A DNA stretch of 64,000 nucleotides from Selenomonadaceae bacterium (lineage in GTDB: Bacteria; Bacillota; Negativicutes; Selenomonadales; Selenomonadaceae), in the NCBI GenBank assembly GCA_017428215.1, contig JAFRRH010000050.1, positions 1-64,000 on the forward strand, read 5' to 3'. Positions 53,174 to 62,439 of the stretch are shown piece by piece (position 1 is the first letter of the stretch; every line of letters starts with the position of its first letter). The notes beneath the pieces were generated by a model. It was not told the DNA's origin, made no database searches, and was given only the letters and a program-made list of their open reading frames with translations. A program made the translations under genes and the position numbers.

Positions 53174-53647
53174 TTAAATCTTTTTTGGAGAACGCAACCA
53201 ATCTTTTTTAACCAAATTTGAATTGTAATAGCGCGAATCGCCGGAAACTTCCTTCGTGACCCAATCCGGCAATTTTATCTGCTCATTCGCCGAATTTAAT
53301 TCCACTTCCGCTAAAATTAATCCCGCGTGCCTTCCCGCAAAAAAATCAATCTCCCAAATATGCCCGCCGTATTCAACTTTGCGCCGATATTTTCTTAAAA
53401 CTCTCAAGCCGCATAGCCTTAACAACTTTTTTGCGTCCTCAAGCGGTATTTCATACTCAAATTCCTGCCGAGTTATTCCTCGCGTCGAAGATTTTATCGT
53501 CAAGAATCCGCAATTTTCCGTTAACCGCACCCGAACTGTCGGATTGACTGATAAATATCCTTGAGAAATTTTTTCCTCGCTTAAAAAAGTCAAGTTATGT
53601 ATTTTCCGCTTGTCGACTAAAAATTTTCGCTCTATCTCAAGTGCCAT
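53174..53647 (-). CDS. CYTH-domain phosphatase-like protein
   Basis: About 157 residues from ATG 53647. N-terminal ALEIERKFLVD is the ExExK signature of the CYTH/triphosphate tunnel fold. VRVRLTENCGFLTIKSSTRG and EYEIPLEDAKKLLRLC follow, with WEIDFFAGRHAGLILAEVEL. Such proteins hydrolyse inorganic triphosphate or nucleoside triphosphates. Confidence 0.88.
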   Translation of the reverse strand: MALEIERKFLVDKRKIHNLTFLSEEKISQGYLSVNPTVRVRLTENCGFLTIKSSTRGITRQEFEYEIPLEDAKKLLRLCGLRVLRKYRRKVEYGGHIWEIDFFAGRHAGLILAEVELNSANEQIKLPDWVTKEVSGDSRYYNSNLVKKDWLRSPKKI

Positions 53648-53701
53648 GCTCAACACCTCTACAAGTCTTTTCGATAAGCCGCCGTTTTTCCCTGCCGTGA
53701 T

Positions 53702-54097
53702 TCAGATTAAATCTTTTAAAGTAATTCCAAAGAAAAAATCATGCGTCAGTTGATTGAAATTTTTCCACATCGGCAAAGTTTTACAAAAATTTTTTCTTTC
53801 ACACGGTGCGCAATCTTTTTGTAAGCAAGAAACTACCGCAAGCGTCCCTTCCGTAACTTCCAAAATTTCTCCGACGGTGTATCCTTCCGGCTTGCGTGTA
53901 AGTTTGTAGCCGCCGCCTTTGCCGCGCAGACCTTTTAGAAAATTTTGTTGTACCAGCGACTTTAAAATTATCTCCAAATATTTTTTGGAAATGCCCTGCC
54001 GCGTTGCAATCTCCTCAAGCGGAATAAATTTCTCTGAATCTTGCTCCGCTAAGTCAATCATCACCCGTAAAGCGTATCTGCCCTTTGTTGAAATCAA
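53702..54097 (-). CDS. Rrf2-family regulator (CymR/IscR-like)
   Basis: About 131 residues from TTG 54097, placed 8 nt after GGAGG, giving MISTKGRYALRVMIDLAEQ. Winged helix IPLEEIATRQGISKKYLEIILKSLVQQNFLKGLRGKGGGYKL, and a Cys cluster CLQKDCAPCERKNFC that could bind Fe-S. Divergent from cysK-metY with a shared palindrome, so a cysteine-metabolism repressor is likely. Confidence 0.85.
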   Translation of the reverse strand: MISTKGRYALRVMIDLAEQDSEKFIPLEEIATRQGISKKYLEIILKSLVQQNFLKGLRGKGGGYKLTRKPEGYTVGEILEVTEGTLAVVSCLQKDCAPCERKNFCKTLPMWKNFNQLTHDFFFGITLKDLI

Positions 54098-54159
54098 TTT
54101 TATTACCTCCGTTAAAGTTATCAGCGTCAATTATACGTTTGCAGGGCAAAAAGTCAATT

Positions 54160-54193
54160 ACCTATTGACAGAATAGGTTATTAGTTGTATTCT
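54160..54193 (+). promoter_or_regulatory. cysK promoter with palindromic operator
   Basis: TTGACA (54165-54170), 17 bp, TATTCT (54188-54193). The perfect inverted repeat ACCTAT-N7-ATAGGT (54160-54178) covers the -35 and is a likely site for the divergent Rrf2 regulator. Confidence 0.65.
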
Positions 54194-54224
54194 ACCGTCG
54201 ATTTGATTTTAGGAGGTTAACAAC

Positions 54225-55154
54225 TTGAAAAAAATTTATAATAGCGTCACGGAACTCATTGGTAATACGCCGTTGCTTGACGCGAAAAATTTTGCGGCTA
54301 AGGTTGGCTTCAATGGGCGTCTTTTAGTCAAATTGGAGTATTTTAATCCTGCTGGCTCCGTCAAAGACAGAATTGCTAAAGCAATGATTGAGACTGCCGA
54401 ACGCGAAGGCAAACTTAAATCCGGTTCCGTCATAATTGAGCCGACTTCGGGCAATACGGGCATTGGACTTGCAAGTTTTGCCGCCGCCAAAGGTTATCGC
54501 GCAATCTTTACAATGCCAGAAACTATGAGCGTTGAACGTCGACAACTGCTTAAAGCTTATGGCGCGGAAATTGTTCTGACTGAAGGCGCAAAAGGCATGA
54601 AAGGCGCGATTGCCAAAGCTGAGGAACTTGCCAAAGAAATTCCCAATGCCTTTATCCCGTCGCAATTTACTAATCCTGCTAACCCTGCCGCGCATTTTGA
54701 TTCTACAGGTCCAGAAATTTGGAACGACACTGAAGGCGCAGTTGAGGTTTTCGTTGCGGGCGTCGGCACTGGCGGAACTTTAAGCGGCGTCGGAAAATTT
54801 TTAAAGTCTAAAAATCCCGCCGTTAAAGTCATCGCTGTTGAGCCGAAAACCTCGCCTGTATTGTCCGAAGGTAAAGCGGGCGCACATAAAATTCAAGGTA
54901 TCGGCGCGGGTTTCGTTCCTGATACTCTCGACACCAAAATTTATAATGAAGTTGTTCCTGTCGCCAACGAAGACGCTTTTAAGTTCGGCAGGGAATTTGC
55001 CAAATCTGAGGGAATTTTAGTTGGAATATCGTCGGGTGCGGCACTTGCGGCGGCTTGTGAACTTTCCAAGCGCGAAGACTGCGCAGGAAAAACTTTCGTC
55101 GTGCTTTTGCCCGATACTGGTGACCGTTATCTTTCAACAGAACTTTTTAATTAA
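54225..55154 (+). CDS. cysK: Cysteine synthase A
   Basis: 309 residues, PLP-dependent O-acetylserine sulfhydrylase. PLP lysine in NPAGSVKDRIA (~46), substrate loop PTSGNTGIGLA (~75), phosphate loop GTGTGGTLSGVG (~180) and the C-terminal SSGAALAAA. GGAGG precedes the TTG start, giving LKKIYNSVTELIGNTPLL. First gene of a sulfur-assimilation operon with metY. Confidence 0.95.
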   Translation: MKKIYNSVTELIGNTPLLDAKNFAAKVGFNGRLLVKLEYFNPAGSVKDRIAKAMIETAEREGKLKSGSVIIEPTSGNTGIGLASFAAAKGYRAIFTMPETMSVERRQLLKAYGAEIVLTEGAKGMKGAIAKAEELAKEIPNAFIPSQFTNPANPAAHFDSTGPEIWNDTEGAVEVFVAGVGTGGTLSGVGKFLKSKNPAVKVIAVEPKTSPVLSEGKAGAHKIQGIGAGFVPDTLDTKIYNEVVPVANEDAFKFGREFAKSEGILVGISSGAALAAACELSKREDCAGKTFVVLLPDTGDRYLSTELFN

Positions 55155-55168
55155 GTGAGGTTTTTACA

Positions 55169-56458
55169 ATGGCTAATCGCGAATACAAATTTGAAACTTT
55201 GCAACTGCACGTCGGACAAGAACAAGCCGACCCAGTCACCGACGCCCGCGCAGTTCCGATTTATCAAACAACTTCTTACGTTTTCCACGATTTTCAGCAC
55301 GCCGCAGACAGATTTGGACTTCGCGACGCAGGAAATATCTACGGACGCTTAACTAACCCAACTCAAGACGTTTTCGAGCGTAGAATTGCGGCTTTAGAGG
55401 GCGGAACGGCGGCTTTGGCTGTTGCAAGCGGCGCGGCGGCTGTAACTTACGTTGCTCAAGCTCTTGCGCGAAAAGGAGATCATATCGTCGCGGCTACCAC
55501 TATTTACGGCGGAACTTTTAACCTTTTTGAACACACCTTACCAGATTTTGGAGTCGAAACTACTTTTGTTGACCCGACCAAAGGCGTTGACGTTTTCGAG
55601 GCGGCTGTTAAGGACAACACCAAATTTATTTTTATCGAATCCGTTGGAAATCCGAATGCTACGCTCATTGACATTAAAAAAGTCGCTGACATCGCCCATA
55701 AACATAAAATTCCGCTCGTAATCGATAATACTTTTGCCACGCCGTATCAAATTCGCCCGTTTGAATTCGGAGCTGATATTGTAGTTCACAGCGCGACAAA
55801 ATTTATCGGCGGACACGGCACAACTTTAGGCGGCGTTATCGTCGAAAGCGGAAAATTTAATTGGGAAACGTCTGGAAAATTCCCTCACCTCGTCGAACCT
55901 AATCCGAGTTATCACGGCGTCAGCTTTTATAAAGCTCTTGGCGGTGCGGCGTTCGTAACTTATATCCGCGCAATTTTACTTCGCGACATGGGCGCGGCGA
56001 TTTCTCCGTTAAGCGCGTTTATTTTGTTGCAAGGCGTCGAAACTTTATCGCTTAGGGTTGAACGTCACGTAGAAAACGCTTTAAAAGTCGTCGATTTCCT
56101 TGCGAAGCACCCTAAAGTTGACAAAGTTAATCACCCCGCGCAGATTAATCACCCTGACCACGAACTTTATAAAAAATATTTCCCGAACGGCGGCATTTCT
56201 ATCTTTACTTTCGAGATTAAGGGCGGTACTCAAGCCGCGCAGAAGTTTATCGACAATTTGAAAGTATTTTCGTTGCTTGCCAATGTTGCCGACGTTAAAT
56301 CGCTCGTAATTCATCCCGCCTCAACTACTCATTCGCAAATGACGGAAGAAGAATTGCTCGCCTCTGGTATTACGCCAGCTACAATTAGACTTTCCATTGG
56401 CACCGAACACATTGACGACATTATTGCCGATTTGGAGGAAGGTTTCGCCGTGATTTAG
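55169..56458 (+). CDS. metY: O-acetylhomoserine sulfhydrylase
   Basis: 429 residues, Cys/Met metabolism PLP enzyme. FETLQLHVGQEQADPVTDARAVPIYQTTSYVF at the N-terminus is MetY-like; the PLP lysine is in VHSATKFIGGHGTT (~210) and NPTQDVFERRIAALEGG near 65. It makes homocysteine from O-acetylhomoserine and sulfide. 14 bp after cysK. Confidence 0.93.
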   Translation: MANREYKFETLQLHVGQEQADPVTDARAVPIYQTTSYVFHDFQHAADRFGLRDAGNIYGRLTNPTQDVFERRIAALEGGTAALAVASGAAAVTYVAQALARKGDHIVAATTIYGGTFNLFEHTLPDFGVETTFVDPTKGVDVFEAAVKDNTKFIFIESVGNPNATLIDIKKVADIAHKHKIPLVIDNTFATPYQIRPFEFGADIVVHSATKFIGGHGTTLGGVIVESGKFNWETSGKFPHLVEPNPSYHGVSFYKALGGAAFVTYIRAILLRDMGAAISPLSAFILLQGVETLSLRVERHVENALKVVDFLAKHPKVDKVNHPAQINHPDHELYKKYFPNGGISIFTFEIKGGTQAAQKFIDNLKVFSLLANVADVKSLVIHPASTTHSQMTEEELLASGITPATIRLSIGTEHIDDIIADLEEGFAVI

Positions 56459-56483
56459 TCATTAATTTTTATTTTACACAGCA

Positions 56484-56520
56484 AAAAGCCCGCCGCTTTT
56501 ATTAGTGGCGGGTTTTTTAT
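56484..56520 (+). terminator. Terminator after cysK-metY
   Basis: AAGCCCGCC...GGCGGG stem followed by TTTTTTAT. Confidence 0.8.
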
Positions 56521-56615
56521 AAACTCTGTTGTGTACTTAAAGCCCAAATTTACTTGACAAGGAAAGTTTGCAAGTTATAATTTAAACAAAGTATATAGGA
56601 AAGGACGTTGCCATT

Positions 56616-57347
56616 ATGGAAGTCGGCGAAGTTGTTGAAAAAAGTTTCTTGCGCCCGATTGACAATACGTCAGTAGTGCAACAAGTTATAGACCGTTTGA
56701 CTTATGCAATGATTTATAAAGAACTGCGCCCCGGTGACAAGTTGCCGACTGAAATGGAATTGGCAGCAAGTTTTGGCGTCGGACGCAACTCAATCCGTGA
56801 GGCAATAAAAATTTTGGTATCGTTCGGCGTGTTGGATATTCGCCGCCCAGAAGGAACTTTTGTAGCAAATGGCTTTTCAGATAAAATGATTAACCCGTTG
56901 CTGTATGGAATAATTTTAGACCAATCAGACTCAATCGACTCGCTAAAAGAGTTGCGCGAATGGGTAGACTTCGGAATTTTGGAATTGGCAATGGAAAAAG
57001 CAGAGCCGGAAGATTTATTTCAGCTGGAGGAGCAACTACAAAATTTATTAACGGAAATTGACGGCGGCGATGCGGAAAAAGTTTTTATTGCTGACGATAA
57101 TTTTCATGAGGCAATTTCAACGGCGGCGCATAATTCACTGCTCGGACAAATTGCTAAACTCGTTAGAACTTTAACCAGCGAAATGCGCATGAACACAATT
57201 AGCAACATGATTAAAATCGGCAAGGGAAAAGAACTTAAAAGAGCACACGAAGATTTATTTAATATTGTAAAGCGTAAGAATGACAATTCGGCGCGTCAAC
57301 TGCTCGTCGAAGGTTATTTCTATCGTTACAATGTTTTACGTAAATAA
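56616..57347 (+). CDS. GntR-family (FadR/FCD) transcriptional regulator
   Basis: 243 residues. Winged helix LRPGDKLPTEMELAASFGVGRNSIREAIKILVSFGVLDIRRPEGTFV (~38-84), and an all-helical FCD ligand domain with the metal-binding pattern D...H (DDNFHEAISTAAHN) and H near the end. Regulates carbohydrate or organic-acid metabolism in known members. Its target may be the hydrolase pair downstream, but no operator is evident. Confidence 0.88.
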   Translation: MEVGEVVEKSFLRPIDNTSVVQQVIDRLTYAMIYKELRPGDKLPTEMELAASFGVGRNSIREAIKILVSFGVLDIRRPEGTFVANGFSDKMINPLLYGIILDQSDSIDSLKELREWVDFGILELAMEKAEPEDLFQLEEQLQNLLTEIDGGDAEKVFIADDNFHEAISTAAHNSLLGQIAKLVRTLTSEMRMNTISNMIKIGKGKELKRAHEDLFNIVKRKNDNSARQLLVEGYFYRYNVLRK

Positions 57348-57349
57348 TT

Positions 57350-57379
57350 TAAGCCTCCCTCGCAGGGAGGTTTTTTAAT
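57350..57379 (+). terminator. Terminator after the GntR gene
   Basis: GCCTCCCT-CGC-AGGGAGG stem followed by TTTTTTAAT. Confidence 0.75.
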
Positions 57380-57399
57380 AAACTTTTGGAGGTTTTATA

Positions 57400-58506
57400 A
57401 TGAAACGTTCGCTGAAAAAATTTTTGACTGCCGCGTTGTGTCTTGGGATTATCGGCGTGCCGCTTGTAACAAATGCGGCTCCCCCTGTCTTCAACCCGAT
57501 GAATGAGCCAAGCCTTAAAGTTCAACCGGAAAATCTGGAGATGACTAAGGATTGGGATAAAGTTTTTCCGAGAAGTTACAAGATTAATCATAAAAAAATT
57601 ACGTTCGTTAATCGTTATGGGATAACACTTGCCGCTGATCTCTACGAACCGCGAAATTATTCGGGTAAACTGCCTGCGATTGCCGTTGCTGGACCTTTTG
57701 GAGCAGTTAAAGAGCAAAGTTCAGGGCTTTACGCTCAAACTTTAGCAGAACGCGGCTTTTTAACGATTGCCTTTGACCCGTCATTTACTGGCGAAAGCGG
57801 CGGACTTCCGCGTTTTGTTGCCTCGCCTGACATTAACACGGAAGATTTCTGCGCGGCGGTTGATTATCTTTCCACTCAACCGAATGTTGACGCCAATCGA
57901 ATCGGCATAATCGGGATTTGCGGTTGGGGAGGCTTTGCACTTAACGCGGCGGCGATTGATACTCGAATTAAGGCGACCGTTACAGCTACAATGTACGACA
58001 TGAGCCGAGTAATGGCGAACGGATACTTTGATTATCAAAAAGACCCGCAAACTATTGCTAAAGAAAGGCAAGCCAATCGCGAAAAGCTTAATGCGCAACG
58101 TACCGACGATTACAGAGCAGGAACTTATGCGCGGGCGGGCGGCGTTCCCGATGACGTTTCGCAAATGCCGCAGTTCGTTAAAGATTATTACACTTATTAC
58201 AAAACCAAACGTGGCTATCATAAGCGTTCGTTGAATTCTCATGCGGGTTGGAACTCGACAACCGCACTTTCTTTTATGAATATGCCGCTCCTCTGCTATT
58301 CTTCCGAGATTCAGACGCCCGTTTTAATTATTCACGGCGAAAAAGCCCACTCAAGATATTTTTCTGAAGACGCCTTTAAAAAGTTAACCGGCGATAATAA
58401 AGAGTTAATGATTATCCCAGGCGCAAGCCACATCGACCTTTACGACAACACTAAAGCTATTCCGTTCGACAAGATAGAAAGATTTTTTAAGGAGAATTTG
58501 AGATGA
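57400..58506 (+). CDS. Exported alpha/beta hydrolase with Cys nucleophile
   Basis: 368 residues. Signal peptide LKKFLTAALCLGIIGVPLVTNA. The hydrolase fold has a nucleophile elbow GICGWGG (~170), G-x-C-x-G, as in dienelactone hydrolases, rather than the usual Ser. An acid near LIIHGEKAHSRYF and His in GASHIDLYD complete the triad. Substrate unknown. Overlaps the next gene by 4 bp. Confidence 0.82.
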   Translation: MKRSLKKFLTAALCLGIIGVPLVTNAAPPVFNPMNEPSLKVQPENLEMTKDWDKVFPRSYKINHKKITFVNRYGITLAADLYEPRNYSGKLPAIAVAGPFGAVKEQSSGLYAQTLAERGFLTIAFDPSFTGESGGLPRFVASPDINTEDFCAAVDYLSTQPNVDANRIGIIGICGWGGFALNAAAIDTRIKATVTATMYDMSRVMANGYFDYQKDPQTIAKERQANREKLNAQRTDDYRAGTYARAGGVPDDVSQMPQFVKDYYTYYKTKRGYHKRSLNSHAGWNSTTALSFMNMPLLCYSSEIQTPVLIIHGEKAHSRYFSEDAFKKLTGDNKELMIIPGASHIDLYDNTKAIPFDKIERFFKENLR

Positions 58507-59327
58507 TGAAATTTTTATTCGCACTGATTCTGTTGATTATGCCTTTTACGGCGTCCGCGCAGAGTCAAAATATTTCGATTGACGGCGACCACTGCAAACT
58601 TTCTGCTGTTTTGCAGACACCTGACGCGCAAAAAAAATATCCGCTTGTGATAATCTGTCACGGCTTCACGGCGAACAAAGAACATCTTTTGCTGACGAGT
58701 TTAGCTGATGATTTGGAAACGCGCGGCATTGCGTCAATCCGTTTCGACTTCAACGGACACGGGCAAAGCGACGGAGACTTTCAAGACATGACGGTTTTAA
58801 ACGAGATTGAAGACGCCAAAAAAGTTTACGAATACGCAAGCCGCTTGCCGAACGTTACGAGCATTTCAATCGCTGGACATTCTCAAGGCGGCGTCGTGGC
58901 AAGTATGGTTGCCGGAGAACTTGGCGCGAAAAAAATTAAAGCCGTCGTTTTAATGGCTCCCGCCGCTGTTCTGCGCGATGATGCACTGCGCGGAAATTTA
59001 TTCGGCGTGAATTTTGACGCGCTCAATCCGCCCGAAGCTATTCAGCTGAAAATGCCGCACGGAAATTTTAACGTCGGACGCAATTACGTTTTGACCGCGC
59101 AGACTTTACCGATTTACGAGACTGCAGAAAAATTTACAGGACCTGCACTGATGATTCACGGCACGGGCGATATTATTGTTCCCTACACTTACAGCCTCAG
59201 CTACAAAAAAGTTTATAAGCATGGCGAAATTAAATTGCTTGACGGCGTTGATCACAGTTTTCACGGCGACGAGGCACGCACTGCTAAAATTGCCGCCGAT
59301 TTCTTTGCCGCTCAACTAAAGAAATAA
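58503..59327 (+). CDS. Exported alpha/beta hydrolase (esterase-like)
   Basis: 274 residues. Signal peptide MKFLFALILLIMPFTASA, then VIICHGFTANKEHLLL (oxyanion region), Ser elbow SIAGHSQGGVV (~122), Asp in HGTGDIIVPYTY and His in GVDHSFHG. Similar to cinnamoyl or feruloyl esterases in layout. Translationally coupled to the first hydrolase, so the two may act on one substrate. Confidence 0.85.
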   Translation: MMKFLFALILLIMPFTASAQSQNISIDGDHCKLSAVLQTPDAQKKYPLVIICHGFTANKEHLLLTSLADDLETRGIASIRFDFNGHGQSDGDFQDMTVLNEIEDAKKVYEYASRLPNVTSISIAGHSQGGVVASMVAGELGAKKIKAVVLMAPAAVLRDDALRGNLFGVNFDALNPPEAIQLKMPHGNFNVGRNYVLTAQTLPIYETAEKFTGPALMIHGTGDIIVPYTYSLSYKKVYKHGEIKLLDGVDHSFHGDEARTAKIAADFFAAQLKK

Positions 59328-59408
59328 ATTCTCGTCTTAGCAGGAAAATTTTATCGTTGTGGCGAAGTTTTGAGTAAATCTTTCCAAAAGTTGAAAGGAG
59401 CATGTTAA

Positions 59409-60680
59409 ATGATTGGTGTAAGAAATGTTGTTGCGATAGTTTGCGGCGGAGGTCCCGCACCAGGCATTAACGCCGTTATCAATGCAGTCACCAACACCGC
59501 TAATCGTCACGGTTGGGACGTTTTGGGCATGTACGACGGTTTTTCTCATCTTGGACGCGGCGAAAAAAGTTATATTCGTCTCGATGCGGCGGCTGTTAAC
59601 AGAATTCACTTAACCGGCGGCTGTATCTTGCGTATGTCGCGCTTTAATCCTACTAAAAAAGAATCCGACTTGCGCACTGTCGTTGATACGCTTACTGAAC
59701 TTGGCGTTGGCTACCTCGTAACCATTGGCGGCGACGATACCGCATTCAGTTCGTCGGCTGTCAGCGAATATGCTCGTAAACTCGGCAGGACGATTAACGT
59801 TGTCCACGTTCCCAAAACGATTGATAATGATTTGCCGCTCCCCGAAGGAATTCCGACGTTCGGTTTTGAAACTGCTCGTGCATTCGGTACGACTGAAATT
59901 CAAAACTTAATGGAAGACGCTCACACCTCGAATAATCGCTGGTATTTTACAATCGCTATGGGCAGAACCGCCGGTCACCTCGCTTTAGGCATGGGACGTA
60001 GCGCGGGCGCGGCTCTCACGATTATTCCGGAAGAATTCCCACAGGAAAAAATTCGTCTCCAACAAATCGTCGACATTATCACCGGTTCTATCGTTAAACG
60101 CTACCTTATCGGCAAAAATTACGGCGTCGCAGTCGTTGCTGAAGGCGTTATCGAAAAAATCGCTGATGAAGACTTCGCCGCACTTGGCAACGTTCAACTC
60201 GACGAGCACGGACATATTCGTTACGCTGAATTAGACTTCGGCGAAATCCTTAAGCAAAAAGTTTTGGCTGAACTTAAACGCATTGGCATTAAAATTTCTA
60301 TCGTCGATAAGGAAATCGGCTACGAGCTTCGTTGCACGGCTCCCATTGCTTATGACATTGACTACGCCCGCAATCTCGGTTATGAGGCTATGCAATTCCT
60401 TATGCGCGGCGAAAGCGGAGCACTTATCACCATTCAGGACAATAAAGCCGTGCCGCTCCGTTTTGAAGATATTCGCGACCCAGAAACCGGCAAAACTTAC
60501 GTCCGCAAAGTTAATATAAACTCCGTGCACTACAGAATTGCTCGCGGATTTATGACCCGTCTCGAAAAAGGCGACCTCGACGACGCCGGCGTTGCTAATG
60601 CCTTCCGCATGAGCCCCGAAGAGTTCAAAAATCGCTATATGTACCTCTTCGATGATGAACCTTCGCTTGATAACGCTTAA
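59409..60680 (+). CDS. pfp: PPi-dependent 6-phosphofructokinase
   Basis: 423 residues. Nucleotide site CGGGPAPGINAVINAV (residues 14-29) and GGDDTAFSS (~107). The second Asp of GGDD is the residue that favours pyrophosphate over ATP. Catalytic PKTIDNDLP and MGRTAGHLALGMGRSAGA are present. Reversible glycolytic step. AAAGGAG precedes the ATG. Confidence 0.88.
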   Translation: MIGVRNVVAIVCGGGPAPGINAVINAVTNTANRHGWDVLGMYDGFSHLGRGEKSYIRLDAAAVNRIHLTGGCILRMSRFNPTKKESDLRTVVDTLTELGVGYLVTIGGDDTAFSSSAVSEYARKLGRTINVVHVPKTIDNDLPLPEGIPTFGFETARAFGTTEIQNLMEDAHTSNNRWYFTIAMGRTAGHLALGMGRSAGAALTIIPEEFPQEKIRLQQIVDIITGSIVKRYLIGKNYGVAVVAEGVIEKIADEDFAALGNVQLDEHGHIRYAELDFGEILKQKVLAELKRIGIKISIVDKEIGYELRCTAPIAYDIDYARNLGYEAMQFLMRGESGALITIQDNKAVPLRFEDIRDPETGKTYVRKVNINSVHYRIARGFMTRLEKGDLDDAGVANAFRMSPEEFKNRYMYLFDDEPSLDNA

Positions 60681-60699
60681 TCAGTCTCCAATATAAATT

Positions 60700-60733
60700 T
60701 TTCCCCTCTGACTATTTCGGAGGGAATTTTTTT
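60700..60733 (+). terminator. Terminator after pfp
   Basis: TTCCCCTCTG...CGGAGGGAA stem followed by TTTTTTTAC. Confidence 0.7.
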
Positions 60734-60759
60734 ACGTGATAAAGTCCGATATTTTTAGA

Positions 60760-60788
60760 TTGACAATCAAATCAAAGCAAATTATTCT
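60760..60788 (+). promoter_or_regulatory. Promoter of the XRE-ImmA genes
   Basis: TTGACA (60760-60765), 17 bp, TATTCT (60783-60788). ATTGACAAT at the -35 is a short palindrome and may be an operator. Confidence 0.55.
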
Positions 60789-60806
60789 TGTCGCGAGGTG
60801 ATTTTA

Positions 60807-61151
60807 ATGGAAACGTTCGGACAAAAAATTAAACAGTTGCGCAAGGCGAAGAAAATGACTCAATCGGAGCTTGCCGAGTCGGTTGGCGTAGACTTTACCT
60901 ACATCAGCAAGATTGAAAATGATAAAGGGCTTCGACCGCCTGCAGAATCGACGATAAGGAAACTTGCAATGTTTTTGGAGACGGACGCGGAAGAATTAAT
61001 CTTGTTGGCAAGGAAAGTTCCGCAAAATTTTCAAGATACAATCGTCGATGACAAACTTGCGGTAGATTTTCTGCGCGTCTTTCCGAAATTAAACGAAACT
61101 CAGCGCGGAATACTGGAAAAAATGATTGAGCAGGCGGAGGAGAAAGTTTGA
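60807..61151 (+). CDS. XRE-family (Cro/CI-like) regulator
   Basis: About 114 residues from ATG 60807 after GAGGTG. HTH_3 domain FGQKIKQLRKAKKMTQSELAESVGVDFTYISKIENDKGLRPPAESTIRKLA (~3-55), and a short C-terminal helical part. It overlaps the ImmA-like gene by 4 bp. This pairing is the ImmR-ImmA regulatory pair known from integrative elements and phages, in which the protease destroys the repressor. Confidence 0.88.
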   Translation: METFGQKIKQLRKAKKMTQSELAESVGVDFTYISKIENDKGLRPPAESTIRKLAMFLETDAEELILLARKVPQNFQDTIVDDKLAVDFLRVFPKLNETQRGILEKMIEQAEEKV

Positions 61152-61726
61152 AGCAAAATATTGAGCTGTTAGTCAATAAAATCATTCGCGAGGCAAAAAT
61201 TTCAAGTTCGCCGATAAATGCCGAGCGACTTGCCGAATCTTACTTTGGTTTGGATTTTGATTGCGGCAAATTGAATGAAACTGAATTGGCAGGCTTGAAA
61301 GTCACGGAGAAAAAAATTTATATCAATGAATCCCGCGCAGATGAACTTGCCGCGAACATAGGCTTAAAAAATTTTACAATCGCACACGAGTTGGGGCATT
61401 GGGCTTTGCACAGAGATTTAACCGGCGAGCATACTCCGCAAATCGAGCGCGAGGCAGATAAATTCGCGACATATCTGCTAATGCCGGAAAATTTTGTTCG
61501 TGCAGAGTTTGCTAAATTTAATGAACACAGGCTTTTAGAATGGCTCCCGACCGATATGAAAGTGTCTTCATTGGCGGATACTTTTCGCGTGTCGTATACG
61601 GCAATGAAAATTCGTCTTTCGCAATGGGAACTGAATTTGATTTACGTTGATTTCAAGAGCGGCAAATGTTATCTGAGCAAAGAAGAATTTTTAGAGATAA
61701 CAACCGGTCAGATTCGTTTGTTTTGA
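61148..61726 (+). CDS. ImmA/IrrE-type metallopeptidase
   Basis: 192 residues. FTIAHELGHWALHRD carries HExxH (~80) and READKFATYLLMPENFV the third ligand Glu, as in ImmA/IrrE proteins. Predicted to cleave the XRE repressor encoded just upstream. Confidence 0.9.
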   Translation: MKQNIELLVNKIIREAKISSSPINAERLAESYFGLDFDCGKLNETELAGLKVTEKKIYINESRADELAANIGLKNFTIAHELGHWALHRDLTGEHTPQIEREADKFATYLLMPENFVRAEFAKFNEHRLLEWLPTDMKVSSLADTFRVSYTAMKIRLSQWELNLIYVDFKSGKCYLSKEEFLEITTGQIRLF

Positions 61727-61744
61727 AAAATTTTTTAATCCACA

Positions 61745-61775
61745 ACTTGACAAAATTATCAAGTCAATCTATAAT
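61745..61775 (+). promoter_or_regulatory. Promoter with ACTTGA-N8-TCAAGT operator
   Basis: TTGACA (61747-61752), 17 bp, consensus TATAAT (61770-61775). The perfect inverted repeat 61745-61764 covers the -35. Likely target of the XRE repressor. Confidence 0.65.
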
Positions 61776-61793
61776 CGCCCGCGAGGTGATTAA

Positions 61794-62438
61794 ATGATAA
61801 AGAAAAGCTCAGATGTGTTCAAATCTTATCTTTTCGAGAATGTTAGTTATTCGGGAGAGTTTCAAATCCCAATTTTGCACTCAAGCAAGCTGTTGCCAAA
61901 CAAATTGATACAGTTTTCCAAAGCGTTGAGTACAAAAAATTTTGCACAGTGGGTTCATTTCTATGAAGACGACAAAAACTTTCTGCGCGTGTGGAATCAG
62001 CCGAAAAAATACTTATCGTTGCTGAAAAAATTTTTCGGAGTAATTTCTCCGGATTTCAGCGTTCAGCGAAATATGCCGCTCTTCATGAAATTAGATTCGA
62101 TAGTCAGAGGGCGCGTACTCGGTCATTGGTGGCAACAAAACGGGATAGAAGTTATCCCTAACGTCAGATTTAACGGAGAGGATACTTACAAATTAGTTTT
62201 CGAGGGCTTGGACATAAATTCAAATCTTGCCGTCGGCTCGCTCGGCTGTATCAAAAATCGCGAGGAACGAAAATATTTTATCGAAGGTCTCCGCGAGCTT
62301 ATGAAACGCTTACATCCTAAAAATCTCATCGTTTACGGCTCCGCTCCGAAAAAAATCTTTGAATCATACGCTAATGAAACAAATATCTTGCATTTTCCGA
62401 GTTGGACGACTTTAATTCATGAAAAGGAGCGTGTATAA
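61794..62438 (+). CDS. DUF4417 protein
   Basis: 214 residues. VHFYEDDKNFLRVWNQPKKYLSLLKKFFGVISPDFSV, NRFxxR-like spacing at LDSIVRGRVLGHWWQQNGIEVIPNVRF, and NLIVYGSAPKKIF fit DUF4417, a family of unknown function common on phages and mobile elements. First gene after the strong, operator-bearing promoter. Confidence 0.75.
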   Translation: MIKKSSDVFKSYLFENVSYSGEFQIPILHSSKLLPNKLIQFSKALSTKNFAQWVHFYEDDKNFLRVWNQPKKYLSLLKKFFGVISPDFSVQRNMPLFMKLDSIVRGRVLGHWWQQNGIEVIPNVRFNGEDTYKLVFEGLDINSNLAVGSLGCIKNREERKYFIEGLRELMKRLHPKNLIVYGSAPKKIFESYANETNILHFPSWTTLIHEKERV

Positions 62439-62439
62439 T

